Of a stretch of DNA of 10,434 bases, positions 1 to 7,600 are shown piece after piece. Made by a program: the position numbers and the translations under genes. The notes beneath the pieces are model-generated. The model had not been told where the DNA came from. It saw only the letters and a program-made list of their open reading frames with translations, and ran no database searches. The first letter of the stretch is position 1; the number at the start of each line of letters is the position of its first letter. The stretch comes from an uncultured Peptoniphilus sp. (GTDB lineage: Bacteria > Bacillota > Clostridia > Tissierellales > Peptoniphilaceae). The DNA is taken from NCBI GenBank assembly GCA_902465645.1, contig CABQNX010000036.1, positions 1 through 10,434 of the forward strand, given 5' to 3'.

Positions 1-846
1 GAAAACGGAACAGAAGAACAAAAGAAAAAATACTTACCAGACTTACTAGCAGGTAAAAAATTTGGTGCTTTCGGACTTACTGAACCAGGTGCTGGTACTG
101 ACGCAAGTGGTCAAAGAACAACTGCTGTACTTGATGGAGACGAATATGTACTTAACGGTTCAAAAATATTTATAACAAACGCTGGATTTGCTGATGTATT
201 CATCGTTATTGCAATGACAGACAGATCTAAGGGTAACCACGGAATTTCAGCTTTCATAGTTGAAAGAGGAACTCCAGGATTCACTGTTGGTGAACCAGAA
301 GACAAGATGGGTATCAGAGGATCTTCTACTTGTGAACTTATTTTTGAAGACTGTAGAATACCAAAAGAAAATCTTCTTGGAAGAGAAGGTAAGGGATTCG
401 CTATCGCTATGAAGACACTTGATGGTGGTAGAATTGGAATCGCATCTCAAGCACTAGGAATTGCTGAAGGTGCAATTGATGAAACTGTAAAGTACACTAC
501 TGAAAGAAAACAATTCGGCAGAAGAATTTCTCAATTCCAAAACACTCAATTTGAACTTGCAGATATGAAGACAACTGCAGAAGCAGCTCAACTATTAGTT
601 TATAGAGCAGCAGACGCTAAGGGAGCAGGCCTTCCTTACGGACACTTTGCAGCAATGGCTAAATTATTTGCAGCTGATGCAGCTAGTGATATTACTAGAA
701 GATGTCTACAATTATTCGGTGGATACGGATACACTCGTGACTATCCAATAGAAAGAATGATGAGAGATGCTAAGATCACAGAAATTTACGAAGGTACATC
801 TGAAGTAATGAAGATGGTTGTATCTAGCTGGATGGGCGTTAAATAA
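1..846 (+). CDS. bcd: Butyryl-CoA (short-chain acyl-CoA) dehydrogenase, 5'-truncated
   Basis: FAD-dependent acyl-CoA dehydrogenase. Beside etfBA it most likely reduces crotonyl-CoA to butyryl-CoA in the cytoplasmic butyrate pathway. The frame is open from base 1, giving 281 residues before TAA. The family is about 380 residues long, so roughly 100 N-terminal residues lie upstream of the window. Visible family marks: the first acyl-CoA dehydrogenase signature (GLTEPGAGTDASG, near residue 24), the second signature (QLFGGYGYTRD, near residue 237), and the catalytic base Glu in IYEGTSE (codon 790-792), which aligns with Glu376 of human MCAD. RKQFGRRISQFQ is the usual FAD-contact helix. The 18-nt gap to etfB, with AAGGAG at 851-856, indicates one operon. 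Family and catalytic assignment are firm. Butyryl-CoA as substrate is inferred from context; another short- or branched-chain acyl-CoA remains possible. Confidence 0.93.
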   Translation, partial: ENGTEEQKKKYLPDLLAGKKFGAFGLTEPGAGTDASGQRTTAVLDGDEYVLNGSKIFITNAGFADVFIVIAMTDRSKGNHGISAFIVERGTPGFTVGEPEDKMGIRGSSTCELIFEDCRIPKENLLGREGKGFAIAMKTLDGGRIGIASQALGIAEGAIDETVKYTTERKQFGRRISQFQNTQFELADMKTTAEAAQLLVYRAADAKGAGLPYGHFAAMAKLFAADAASDITRRCLQLFGGYGYTRDYPIERMMRDAKITEIYEGTSEVMKMVVSSWMGVK

Positions 847-864
847 TCGGAAGGAGTAATATAA

Positions 865-1665
865 ATGAATATAGTAGTATGTATTAAACAAGTACCTGAT
901 ACTAATGAAGTTAGACTTGACCCAGTTACTAATACACTTATTAGGGACGGTGTGCCAAGTATTATAAACCCTGATGATAAATCAGGTCTAGAAGTTGCAC
1001 TTAGACTTAAAGATGAAAATCCAGATGATGTTCACGTAACAGTATTATCAATGGGACCTCCTCAAGCTCAAGAAGCACTAAGAGAAGCACTTGCAATGGG
1101 CGCTGACGATGCAATTCTAGTTTCTGATAGAGCTTTCGGTGGAGCTGACACATGGGCAACATCTTGTACAATCACTGCAGCACTTGAACACCTTGATTTT
1201 GACCTAATCATCTGTGGTAGACAAGCAATCGACGGTGATACTGCACAAGTTGGACCACAAATTGCAGAACACATTGGAGTTCCACAAGTTTCTTATGTAG
1301 AAGAACTTGACCTTGATGATGACAAAAAGGGTATCACAGTTAAGAGACAATTCGAAGACAGATACCACACAATTAATATTAAATTCCCATGCCTAATTAC
1401 TGCAATCGCAGAATTAGCTGAACCTAGATATATGACAATTGGTAAAGTATTTGAATCTTACCAAAAAGAAATCAAAGTTTGGGGTCTAGAAGATATTAAA
1501 GACAAACTTGATATGGCAAACATAGGACTTAAGGGTTCACCTACAAAAGTTAGAAAATCTTTCCCTAAACAAGGTAAAGGTAAAGGTGTACTTTTAACTG
1601 ACTTAACTGCTGACGAAGCAGCTCAAGCTATCGTTGCTAAACTTCAAGAAAAGTATATTATCTAA
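865..1665 (+). CDS. etfB: Electron transfer flavoprotein subunit beta, bifurcating type
   Basis: Small subunit of the cytoplasmic electron transfer flavoprotein, partner of EtfA and of the acyl-CoA dehydrogenase encoded just upstream. It has 266 residues, normal for the family. The start is set by AAGGAG at 851-856, 8 nt before ATG. The N-terminus (MNIVVCIKQVPDTNEVRLDP) is typical of EtfB. The key segment is CGRQAIDGDTAQVGP at residues 117-131. The DGDTAQVGP form is known from electron-bifurcating ETFs, where this site holds a second FAD; non-bifurcating ETFs have a DD-x-NQTG-like form and bind AMP. The C-terminal ETF-beta signature region (VKRQFEDRY through FPCLITA) is present. In the described Bcd-EtfAB complexes, NADH oxidation drives both crotonyl-CoA and ferredoxin reduction. 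That role here is inference from the motif and the operon. Confidence 0.95.
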   Translation: MNIVVCIKQVPDTNEVRLDPVTNTLIRDGVPSIINPDDKSGLEVALRLKDENPDDVHVTVLSMGPPQAQEALREALAMGADDAILVSDRAFGGADTWATSCTITAALEHLDFDLIICGRQAIDGDTAQVGPQIAEHIGVPQVSYVEELDLDDDKKGITVKRQFEDRYHTINIKFPCLITAIAELAEPRYMTIGKVFESYQKEIKVWGLEDIKDKLDMANIGLKGSPTKVRKSFPKQGKGKGVLLTDLTADEAAQAIVAKLQEKYII

Positions 1666-1679
1666 TTGGGGGTTTAAAA

Positions 1680-2687
1680 ATGAGTAAAGATGTATTTGTA
1701 TTTATAGAACAAAGAGACAATAAACTTGAAAAAGTTGGAATAGAACTTCTAGGAAAGGCAAGAGAACTTGCTGACGCTCTAGAACAAGATGTTGTTGGTG
1801 TTATCCTTGGTGACAAGGTTAAAGATCACGCACAAACTCTTATTAAACACGGCGCAGACAAGGTAATCGTAGTAGAAGACCCTATCCTAAAAGAATATGT
1901 TACTGAACCTTACGCAAAGGCAATAACAAAAATAATTAAAGACAAAGAACCAGAAATCGTAATTTACGGTGCATCATCAATAGGCCGTGACCTTGCTCCA
2001 AGACTTGCAGCAAGAATTCACACAGGACTTACTGCTGACTGTACAAAACTAGAAATAGATTCAGAATCTAAGAACCTAATGATGACAAGACCAGCATTTG
2101 GTGGTAACCTAATGGCTACTATCGTTTGTGAAGACTTTAGACCACAAATGGCTACAGTAAGACCAGGCGTTATGCAAGCACTTGATTCTGACACTTCAAG
2201 AACAGGCGAAGTTGAAGAATTCAAAGTTGACTTCACAGATGCTGATATGAATGTTAAAATTCTTGACATTGCAAAAGAAGAATCTCACAAGAAGGATATC
2301 ACAGAAGCTAAGATCCTTGTATCTGGTGGACGTGGAATTGGTGGACCAGAAGGATTCAAACCACTTCAAGAACTTGCTGACAAGCTAGAAGCAGAAATCT
2401 CTGCATCAAGAGCATCAGTAGACTCTGGTTGGATCACAAAAGATCACCAAGTTGGACAAACTGGTAAGACAGTTAGGCCAGAACTTTACTTCGCAATGGG
2501 TATCTCTGGAGCAATCCAACACGTTGCAGGTATGGAAGACTCTGACCTTATCATAGCTGTTAACAAGGACCCAGAAGCAGCAATCTTCGAAGTAGCTGAC
2601 CTAGGAGTAGTTGGAGACATCAACGCAGTTGTTCCAAAACTAGTAGAAGCTATCGAAAGAGAACAAAAAATTAAAGCAGAAATTTAA
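1680..2687 (+). CDS. etfA: Electron transfer flavoprotein subunit alpha
   Basis: Large ETF subunit, carrying the FAD that passes electrons to the acyl-CoA dehydrogenase. It has 335 residues, the usual length of clostridial EtfA without an N-terminal ferredoxin domain; none is seen here. The N-terminal half is the ETF alpha/beta domain (GASSIGRDLAPRLAARI at 97-113; TGLTADCT at 115-122). The C-terminal FAD domain begins near 210 with VSGGRGIGG (214-222), followed by SRASVDSGW (243-251) and QVGQTGKTVRPELY (257-270). The ETF-alpha signature GISGAIQH (274-281) is followed by AVNKDPEAAIF (293-303). ATG lies 7 nt after a GGGGG run (1668-1672), a G-rich but slightly unusual ribosome binding site. The 14-nt gap from etfB indicates co-translation in a bcd-etfB-etfA operon that ends at the terminator just downstream. 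Confidence 0.96.
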   Translation: MSKDVFVFIEQRDNKLEKVGIELLGKARELADALEQDVVGVILGDKVKDHAQTLIKHGADKVIVVEDPILKEYVTEPYAKAITKIIKDKEPEIVIYGASSIGRDLAPRLAARIHTGLTADCTKLEIDSESKNLMMTRPAFGGNLMATIVCEDFRPQMATVRPGVMQALDSDTSRTGEVEEFKVDFTDADMNVKILDIAKEESHKKDITEAKILVSGGRGIGGPEGFKPLQELADKLEAEISASRASVDSGWITKDHQVGQTGKTVRPELYFAMGISGAIQHVAGMEDSDLIIAVNKDPEAAIFEVADLGVVGDINAVVPKLVEAIEREQKIKAEI

Positions 2688-2711
2688 TCTAAATTAATTT
2701 TTAATTATAAG

Positions 2712-2741
2712 AAGAGGCTACAAATTTGTAGTCTCTTTTTT
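2712..2741 (+). terminator. Intrinsic terminator of the bcd-etfBA operon
   Basis: AGAGGCTACAAA at 2713-2724 pairs with TTTGTAGTCTCT at 2725-2736 (11 Watson-Crick pairs and one G-T). In practice the innermost bases form the loop. The arm runs into a T tract at 2736-2741. It lies 25 nt after the etfA stop, the expected place for the operon end. Confidence 0.9.
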
Positions 2742-2761
2742 GCTGGAAAAAATTATGGGTC

Positions 2762-2802
2762 TTGTAAAGTTTAAGAGATGATAAGTCTTTATAAACTTAC
2801 AA
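2762..2802 (+). repeat. Imperfect inverted repeat after the etf operon
   Basis: TTGTAAAGTTTA (2762-2773) is complementary to TAAACTTACAA (2792-2802) apart from one bulged A. AGA/TCT inside can extend the stem. It has no T tract, so it is not a standard terminator. Role unknown. Confidence 0.55.
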
Positions 2803-2961
2803 ATAAATCTAAAGTGGTTAGATGTGAAAATTAAAAATCAGAAAGTCATATAAATTTATTAAGTAGAAATATATGGCAAAGTCATAAAGAAGTGTGACTT
2901 AATAAAAAACTATAGGGGAGTAAGACTTAGTGACTCAATAGAAATTTTGAAATAGGAAAAA

Positions 2962-3058
2962 TTTAATAAGTAAGAAAAAAATTATGAAGAAGCAAAAGTT
3001 TAATAAGTAAGAAAAAAATTATGAAGGCGTGAAAGTTAATTAAGTAAGAAAAAATATT
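2962..3058 (+). repeat. Short tandem repeat, ~37-nt unit, 2.6 copies
   Basis: The unit begins TTTAATAAGTAAGAAAAAAA and continues TTATGAAG. Copies start at 2962 and 2999 and are identical over 28 bases. A third, diverged and truncated copy (TTAATTAAGTAAGAAAAAAT) starts near 3036. The copies adjoin directly with no spacer, so this is a tandem duplication rather than a CRISPR array. It lies in the non-coding region between etfA and ilvE. Confidence 0.7.
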
Positions 3059-3408
3059 GACTCATAGATTTTTAGAAAGTGGGAGTAAATCACAGATTCA
3101 CTAGAAATTACAAAGTGAAAGAAAAGCAAAGAGTTACAAAAAATTGTAAAGTTAGAAATATTTATAAAGTTATGAATTAAAAAGACCTTGAATTACAAAA
3201 TCAATTGAAAGATAAAAATAACTCAGAATAAAAACCCAATTAAGTTTAATGTGAAAGAAAAAAGATAAAATCCAAGACAAAATTTATTAAAATATAAATT
3301 CCCTGAATAAAAAATATTGAGGAAGACAAGTTCAAAGAAATAAAGTTTTGATAAAAATACTAGGATTTTGCAGGAGAAAGTATTAAAATGTTCTTTAATA
3401 TTTTTTAA

Positions 3409-3442
3409 GGCAATCTAATTATCAGAATAAATTAGACTTGCC
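3409..3442 (+). promoter_or_regulatory. Hairpin upstream of ilvE
   Basis: GGCAATCTAATT (3409-3420) pairs with AATTAGACTTGCC (3430-3442), 12 pairs with a single bulged G, leaving a loop of about 9 nt. It ends 34 nt before the ilvE start codon. No T run follows on either strand, so it is not an intrinsic terminator. The middle (AATTATCAGAATAAATT, 3417-3433) loosely resembles a CodY box, with four mismatches to AATTTTCWGAAAATT. The structure is seen directly; a role in ilvE control is inference. Confidence 0.5.
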
Positions 3443-3463
3443 AAAAATATAAAAAAATAAAAT

Positions 3464-3469
3464 GGAGGG
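3464..3469 (+). promoter_or_regulatory. Ribosome binding site that fixes the ilvE start
   Basis: GGAGGG lies 7 nt before ATG 3477. An in-frame ATG at 3462 overlaps this site and has only A/T-rich sequence before it, so 3477 is the better start. Confidence 0.8.
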
Positions 3470-3476
3470 AAGAAAG

Positions 3477-4400
3477 ATGAACCAATCATATGTATTTTAT
3501 AATGGGGAAATAGTAGAAGAAGAAAAGGTGTCTATAAGCATTAGGTCCAAGGTTGTCAACTACGGTCTAGGAGTCTTCGAAGGTATTCGTGCCTACTGGA
3601 ACGAAGAAGAAGAACAACTCTATGCTTTCAAACTTGTGGAACACTATGAGAGATTTTTGCAATCGGCTAAGGTTGCTAACCTAGAAGTAGGCTACACTCC
3701 AGAAGAGTTAGCAGACTACACAATTGAACTTCTAAGGAAAAACGGGTTTAGAGAAACAACTTACATCAGACCAATTGCCTACAAAGATGGAAAAACAGTT
3801 GGCATTAGTCTTCACGGACACGAAGATGACTGCGTAGTTATCTACCTGCAACCCATGGGCAAGTATATAGATAGAGATGCCTTCAAAGTAAAGGTATCAT
3901 CTTGGGTAAGGATAGCAGACAACATGTTGCCACCAAGAACAAAGGCAACAGCAGGCTACCTAAACTCAGCCCTAGCATCCTTTGAAGCGACAAAGAATGG
4001 TTACGACGAAGCAGTTTTATTAAATAGAAACGGATTTGTATGTGAAGGACCAGGAGAAAATATCTTCCTATACAAGAAGGGCAAGCTAATGACTCCTCCA
4101 GCATCAGATGACATCCTAGAAGGAATCACGAGAGACCTTGTAATGAAGCTTGCAGAAGAAGAACTAGGAATCCAATGTGTGGAAAAATCTATTGCAAGGA
4201 CAGAACTTTATAATGCAGACGAAGTCTTCTTCTCAGGAACAGCTATGGAAGTTGCTCCAGTAGTTGAAGTTGACGACATCAAAGTTGCTGACGGCAAGCC
4301 AGGCAAAGTCTGTCTAGAACTTAAAAAACTTTTTGCAGACCTAACACATGGAAGAAATCCAAAATATATGGATGCCCTAAGGCCTGTTTATGAAAAATAA
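3477..4400 (+). CDS. ilvE: Branched-chain amino acid aminotransferase
   Basis: Fold-type IV PLP enzyme interconverting leucine, isoleucine and valine with their 2-oxo acids, using glutamate/2-oxoglutarate, in the cytoplasm. From ATG 3477 it has 307 residues, against 309 for E. coli IlvE. YNGEIV and the YGLGVFEGIRAY segment are typical of the N-terminal domain. Arg59 (HYERFLQSAK) matches the phosphate-binding Arg. Lys156 in RTKATAGYLNS is the Schiff-base lysine. Glu190 in EGPGENIF is the PLP ring-nitrogen ligand. Gly254-Thr255 in FFSGTAMEVAPV closes the cofactor site. The motifs favour a branched-chain aminotransferase over D-amino acid aminotransferase or aminodeoxychorismate lyase. No ilv or leu gene adjoins it and it has its own terminator, so it is probably transcribed alone. 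Either biosynthesis or amino acid fermentation to branched acids would fit. Confidence 0.93.
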   Translation: MNQSYVFYNGEIVEEEKVSISIRSKVVNYGLGVFEGIRAYWNEEEEQLYAFKLVEHYERFLQSAKVANLEVGYTPEELADYTIELLRKNGFRETTYIRPIAYKDGKTVGISLHGHEDDCVVIYLQPMGKYIDRDAFKVKVSSWVRIADNMLPPRTKATAGYLNSALASFEATKNGYDEAVLLNRNGFVCEGPGENIFLYKKGKLMTPPASDDILEGITRDLVMKLAEEELGIQCVEKSIARTELYNADEVFFSGTAMEVAPVVEVDDIKVADGKPGKVCLELKKLFADLTHGRNPKYMDALRPVYEK

Positions 4401-4414
4401 ATATTAAAAGATTG

Positions 4415-4444
4415 AATCGGTAGGAATTTCCTATCGATTTTTTT
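4415..4444 (+). terminator. Intrinsic terminator after ilvE
   Basis: AATCGGTAGGAA (4415-4426) pairs with TTCCTATCGATT (4428-4439), including one G-T pair, and runs into seven T residues (4438-4444). It begins 14 nt after the ilvE stop. Confidence 0.92.
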
Positions 4445-4522
4445 CTTGGGAATTTTAAGACCTAAGACAAAAAACAAATAGAATTTAAATTTGCCTCAAA
4501 ACTTATAAAAAAGTACAAAACT

Positions 4523-4551
4523 TTGACAAGTGAAGATATTACAAGTATAAT
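4523..4551 (+). promoter_or_regulatory. Consensus sigma-A type promoter of the large surface protein
   Basis: TTGACA at 4523-4528 and TATAAT at 4546-4551 are separated by exactly 17 nt, matching the housekeeping consensus at all twelve positions. The start of transcription is expected near 4558, giving a leader of about 50 nt. This also shows that the open frame upstream of ATG 4607 is promoter and leader DNA, not coding. Confidence 0.9.
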
Positions 4552-4562
4552 TGTACCAATTA

Positions 4563-4585
4563 GCTATACAATATTTTTGTATAGC
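4563..4585 (+). promoter_or_regulatory. Perfect 5'-leader stem-loop
   Basis: GCTATACAA (4563-4571) and TTGTATAGC (4577-4585) form a perfect 9-bp stem with a TATTT loop. It begins about 5 nt after the predicted transcription start and ends 7 nt before the ribosome binding site. Such 5' hairpins can stabilise mRNA. An operator for a DNA-binding regulator is the alternative. The role is inferred. Confidence 0.6.
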
Positions 4586-4592
4586 AAGGAAG

Positions 4593-4600
4593 AAGGAGGT
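4593..4600 (+). promoter_or_regulatory. Strong ribosome binding site that fixes the surface protein start
   Basis: AAGGAGGT is a near-complete anti-16S match, 6 nt before ATG 4607. The protein starting there opens with a textbook signal peptide. Confidence 0.9.
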
Positions 4601-4606
4601 GAAAAA

Positions 4607-7600
4607 ATGAAAAATTCTAAAAAGTTATTTACAAGAAGTTTTCTATTTTTCACCCTAATGCTATTAATATTCACAAGCCCAGCCTATGCTGAGTCCAGTG
4701 ATATAAGTAAGGGTGGAGAAAAAAGAGAACTTGTGTCGAGAGATTTTGAAGACACTTCTTCTAAGTCGTCAGATTTTCAAGTTGAATCTGATAAGGATGA
4801 AGAAGCAAGGGCTCAAGAAAATTCTAATGAAGTCAAAGAAGAGGTTGATGCGAAAGAAACTGACTCTAATACTTTAGATGAAGGCTCAAGAACTTATGAA
4901 GAGATAGACAATAATTTATCTGATGAAAATCTTGGTACTTCTATGGATTCTCTTGAGGAAGAAATTGAAGTAGATAGTGGAAATTCTGAAACAAAGTCTT
5001 CTCATGATGAAGTTGATTCAATAGTAGAGGAGAAACTTTTAGGATCTGAAGAAGCAAAAGAAAAAACTTCGAAAAAACCTGACTCACCATTAAACTCAAG
5101 TGAAGAAAAGGAAAGTCAAGAACTTGAAGATGAGATTAAGGCTGAAGCTAGAGAAGAGAGTTCACAAGATAAGGATGAGTTCTCTGAAAATTCTGGGCTT
5201 ACAGAAGATGCTTCAGATGATGAAGACCCTATAGAGATTGAAGAAGGAAAAAAACCTGAACTTGATAAAAAAGAATCAGAAAATCTTGATGAAGAGCTTG
5301 AAGAAGGAAAAATTCTTGATCCAAAAGCCTTAAGGTCGACATCGAGCCTTGACCAAGATGAAGATCGAGTAGAAGTTAAAACTTTTGAAGAACTAAAGGC
5401 AGCTATTGCATCTGCTAAGGTCGGAGTCAAAAAGACAATTGTAGTCACAAAAAGTTTTGAAATCACAGAAACTTTGAAGATTGACAAGGATAAGATTATT
5501 AACTTGACATCGAATGATGGCAAGAAGATGGAAGAGCCATGGAAAGAACTTGACCAGCCAAAGGACTTTGCCAAGGAAGGGGAAGTCAAACAAAGAGAAG
5601 TCATAGAAAAGGCTAGACAAAGAGGCCAAGAAGCCAAAGATCAGGCCAAAAAATCCTATGATTCTCAAGAAAATCTTTATAAATTTGACCAAACTAAGGA
5701 TAAAGTCATAAAGAGGGCTAAGAACTTTAAGGACACAATGTTTGATGTCCTTGGGAAACTAGTGCTTGGCGACAAGGACAATTCCATAAATTTTGATGGA
5801 AACAAGAAAGAAGTTGAATCTACTCAAGGTAGCAAGGGATTTTTCTTTAACCTAAGAGAAGGTGGAAACCTAACTCTTAATAATGGAGTCATTGCTAATG
5901 GGAAAAGTAGTCTTTCCTACTCTGGACCTGTGAGATTAGAAGACAAATCCACTTTCATTATGAATGGTGGAAGAATTACTGCTAATGAAATAAGTTCAAG
6001 TAAATCAATTCCCCTAACAAGTGGTGGAGTTTATGTATCACCTGGTTCAAAGTTTATCATGAACAATGGAATGATAGACCACAACAAGGGAGGATCTGGA
6101 GCAATTTTTGCTGGAGCCCTCAATGGAGCCGAAGGCAAGAATCTCTTTAAAAATCCAGAAGAAGCAGGTCGAGTTGAAATAAATGGCGGAAACATCATTT
6201 CAAATAATGCCAATGGAGGCCTAAAACTTTCAGGTGCCATAGGAATCTATAGCGGCGGGACTTTAAATCTAAAGGATGGCATATTAGCAGATAACACCAA
6301 CATGGCAACAGGTGGAGCTGTCTTTATAAGTGATGCTTTTATAGGTTCTTTTGACAACACAATTAACGCTGAAAAAGCGACAACTGGCAAGGATTATAAG
6401 AAGCATCAAGAAGAAAAAAAGGCAGAAGCCAATATAGATGGCGGACTTATTTATGATAACTATGCTGGCAACAATGCTGGTGGATTTTATGTTGACTCCG
6501 AAAGTGTAAAATTTAATCGCACGATGATTTTAGACAACAGGTCAACAAACTGGGGCGGAGGTATTTATTATTCCTTCCCACCAAGGGTCAATAAACTTTC
6601 CCATATCTTGATTACGGAAAATAAGGCCCATCAGTCTTATGCTACAAGTAATGATGCTTACTTTGGCGGACCTGGAAATGGTGGTGGAATTTGGAATTGT
6701 CCAACAGGTTATGTTCACCTTGGAGATGGCCACTCAGTCTATGTTTACAACAATAAGGCTGAAGGAAAAGGGCAAGACCTAAGTTTTACCAAAAAAATCA
6801 GGTCTTTTAAACTCAATGAAGAAGAGATAAGAGACAAGTTTTACTCTCACGTGTCACCAGTGACAGAAAAGGGAAAGCTAATAAAATTTATAAATGACGC
6901 TGGAGATGAAATAGTAATCCCAGGTAGTTTGTCCTATACACAGGATTGGATGCACCTAAGAACGGTTTATTCTGATGACTTAATAAGGGAAGCTTGGGGA
7001 AACTCAGGTGCCTTTATCTTAGGCAATAAGTCAAGATACGGTGGAGGAATTGGATCCAATGCAAACCTAGAGACTCCAGATGATGATGGAGATATTGACT
7101 TTACCCTTAAAAAGAATTGGCATAAGGATATTGACAAGAGTGAATATGAAAATAAGGATATACACGCTGATATCTTTATAGTTCCAAAGGATGTAAACGA
7201 AGTATATGTTAGGAGCCAATATGGCTACGACAATAAGCTCTACAAGTATGGAGAAGTAACTCTCAACAAGGGAAACAATTGGCAAGCTAGGTTTTCAGAT
7301 TGGAAAAATGGAATCTACAATGACCTTCCAGTAGCAAGAGATAAGGGACTTCCTTTTACAAATGAAGAACTTGCAAAACGTGGCTTGAAGTATCTAGTTA
7401 TTGAAAGAGAAACTGGCTACGCAACAAATGTAGTTCAAAAAGAAAAGGGATCATCAAGACAATATGGCAAGCTAACTATAACAAAAGATCAAAGTAAGAG
7501 TTTACCAGATTTCGATGAAAGAGATTATGGTGCAGATTTTTATTTTTATGAATTAGATAAAAATGGAAGAGCAACTTATATAGGAAAGAGTAAAAGACTT

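Larger units (their letters stand above)
2742..3461 (+). other. Long AT-rich, C-poor intergenic region, no gene found
   Basis: These 720 bases between the etfA terminator and ilvE hold no credible reading frame on either strand, and no tRNA or rRNA that I can see. The + strand is strongly purine-biased; between 2941 and 3060 I count 21 G but only 2 C. The region holds an imperfect inverted repeat at its left end, a short run of tandem ~37-nt repeats, recurring fragments such as AAAGTCATA (near 2843 and 2878), and a hairpin at its right end. No TTGACA/TATAAT pair with good spacing was found, so the ilvE promoter is unplaced. It could be decayed sequence, a long ilvE leader or an unknown RNA. 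The absence of a gene is fairly sure; the function is unknown. Confidence 0.6.

Noticed and set aside
2962..3058. Possible CRISPR array
   Set aside because: The copies adjoin directly with no unique spacers, only 2.6 units exist, and no cas gene is present.
3462..3476. Five extra N-terminal codons of ilvE (MEGRK)
   Set aside because: The upstream ATG overlaps the GGAGGG that serves ATG 3477, and IlvE homologues start near the later Met.
2742..3476. T-box riboswitch for branched-chain amino acids before ilvE
   Set aside because: No T-box core (AGGGTGGNACCGCG-like) or downstream terminator with a T run is present.
4523..4606. 28-codon N-terminal extension of the large surface protein from a TTG start
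   Set aside because: It overlaps the -35 and -10 hexamers and the leader hairpin, and has no ribosome binding site of its own. The ATG at 4607 has AAGGAGGT and a signal peptide.
5116..5637. 173-codon antisense frame, Ser-rich
   Set aside because: It is a shadow of the acidic Glu/Asp/Ser coding stretch on the + strand; composition alone explains the open frame.
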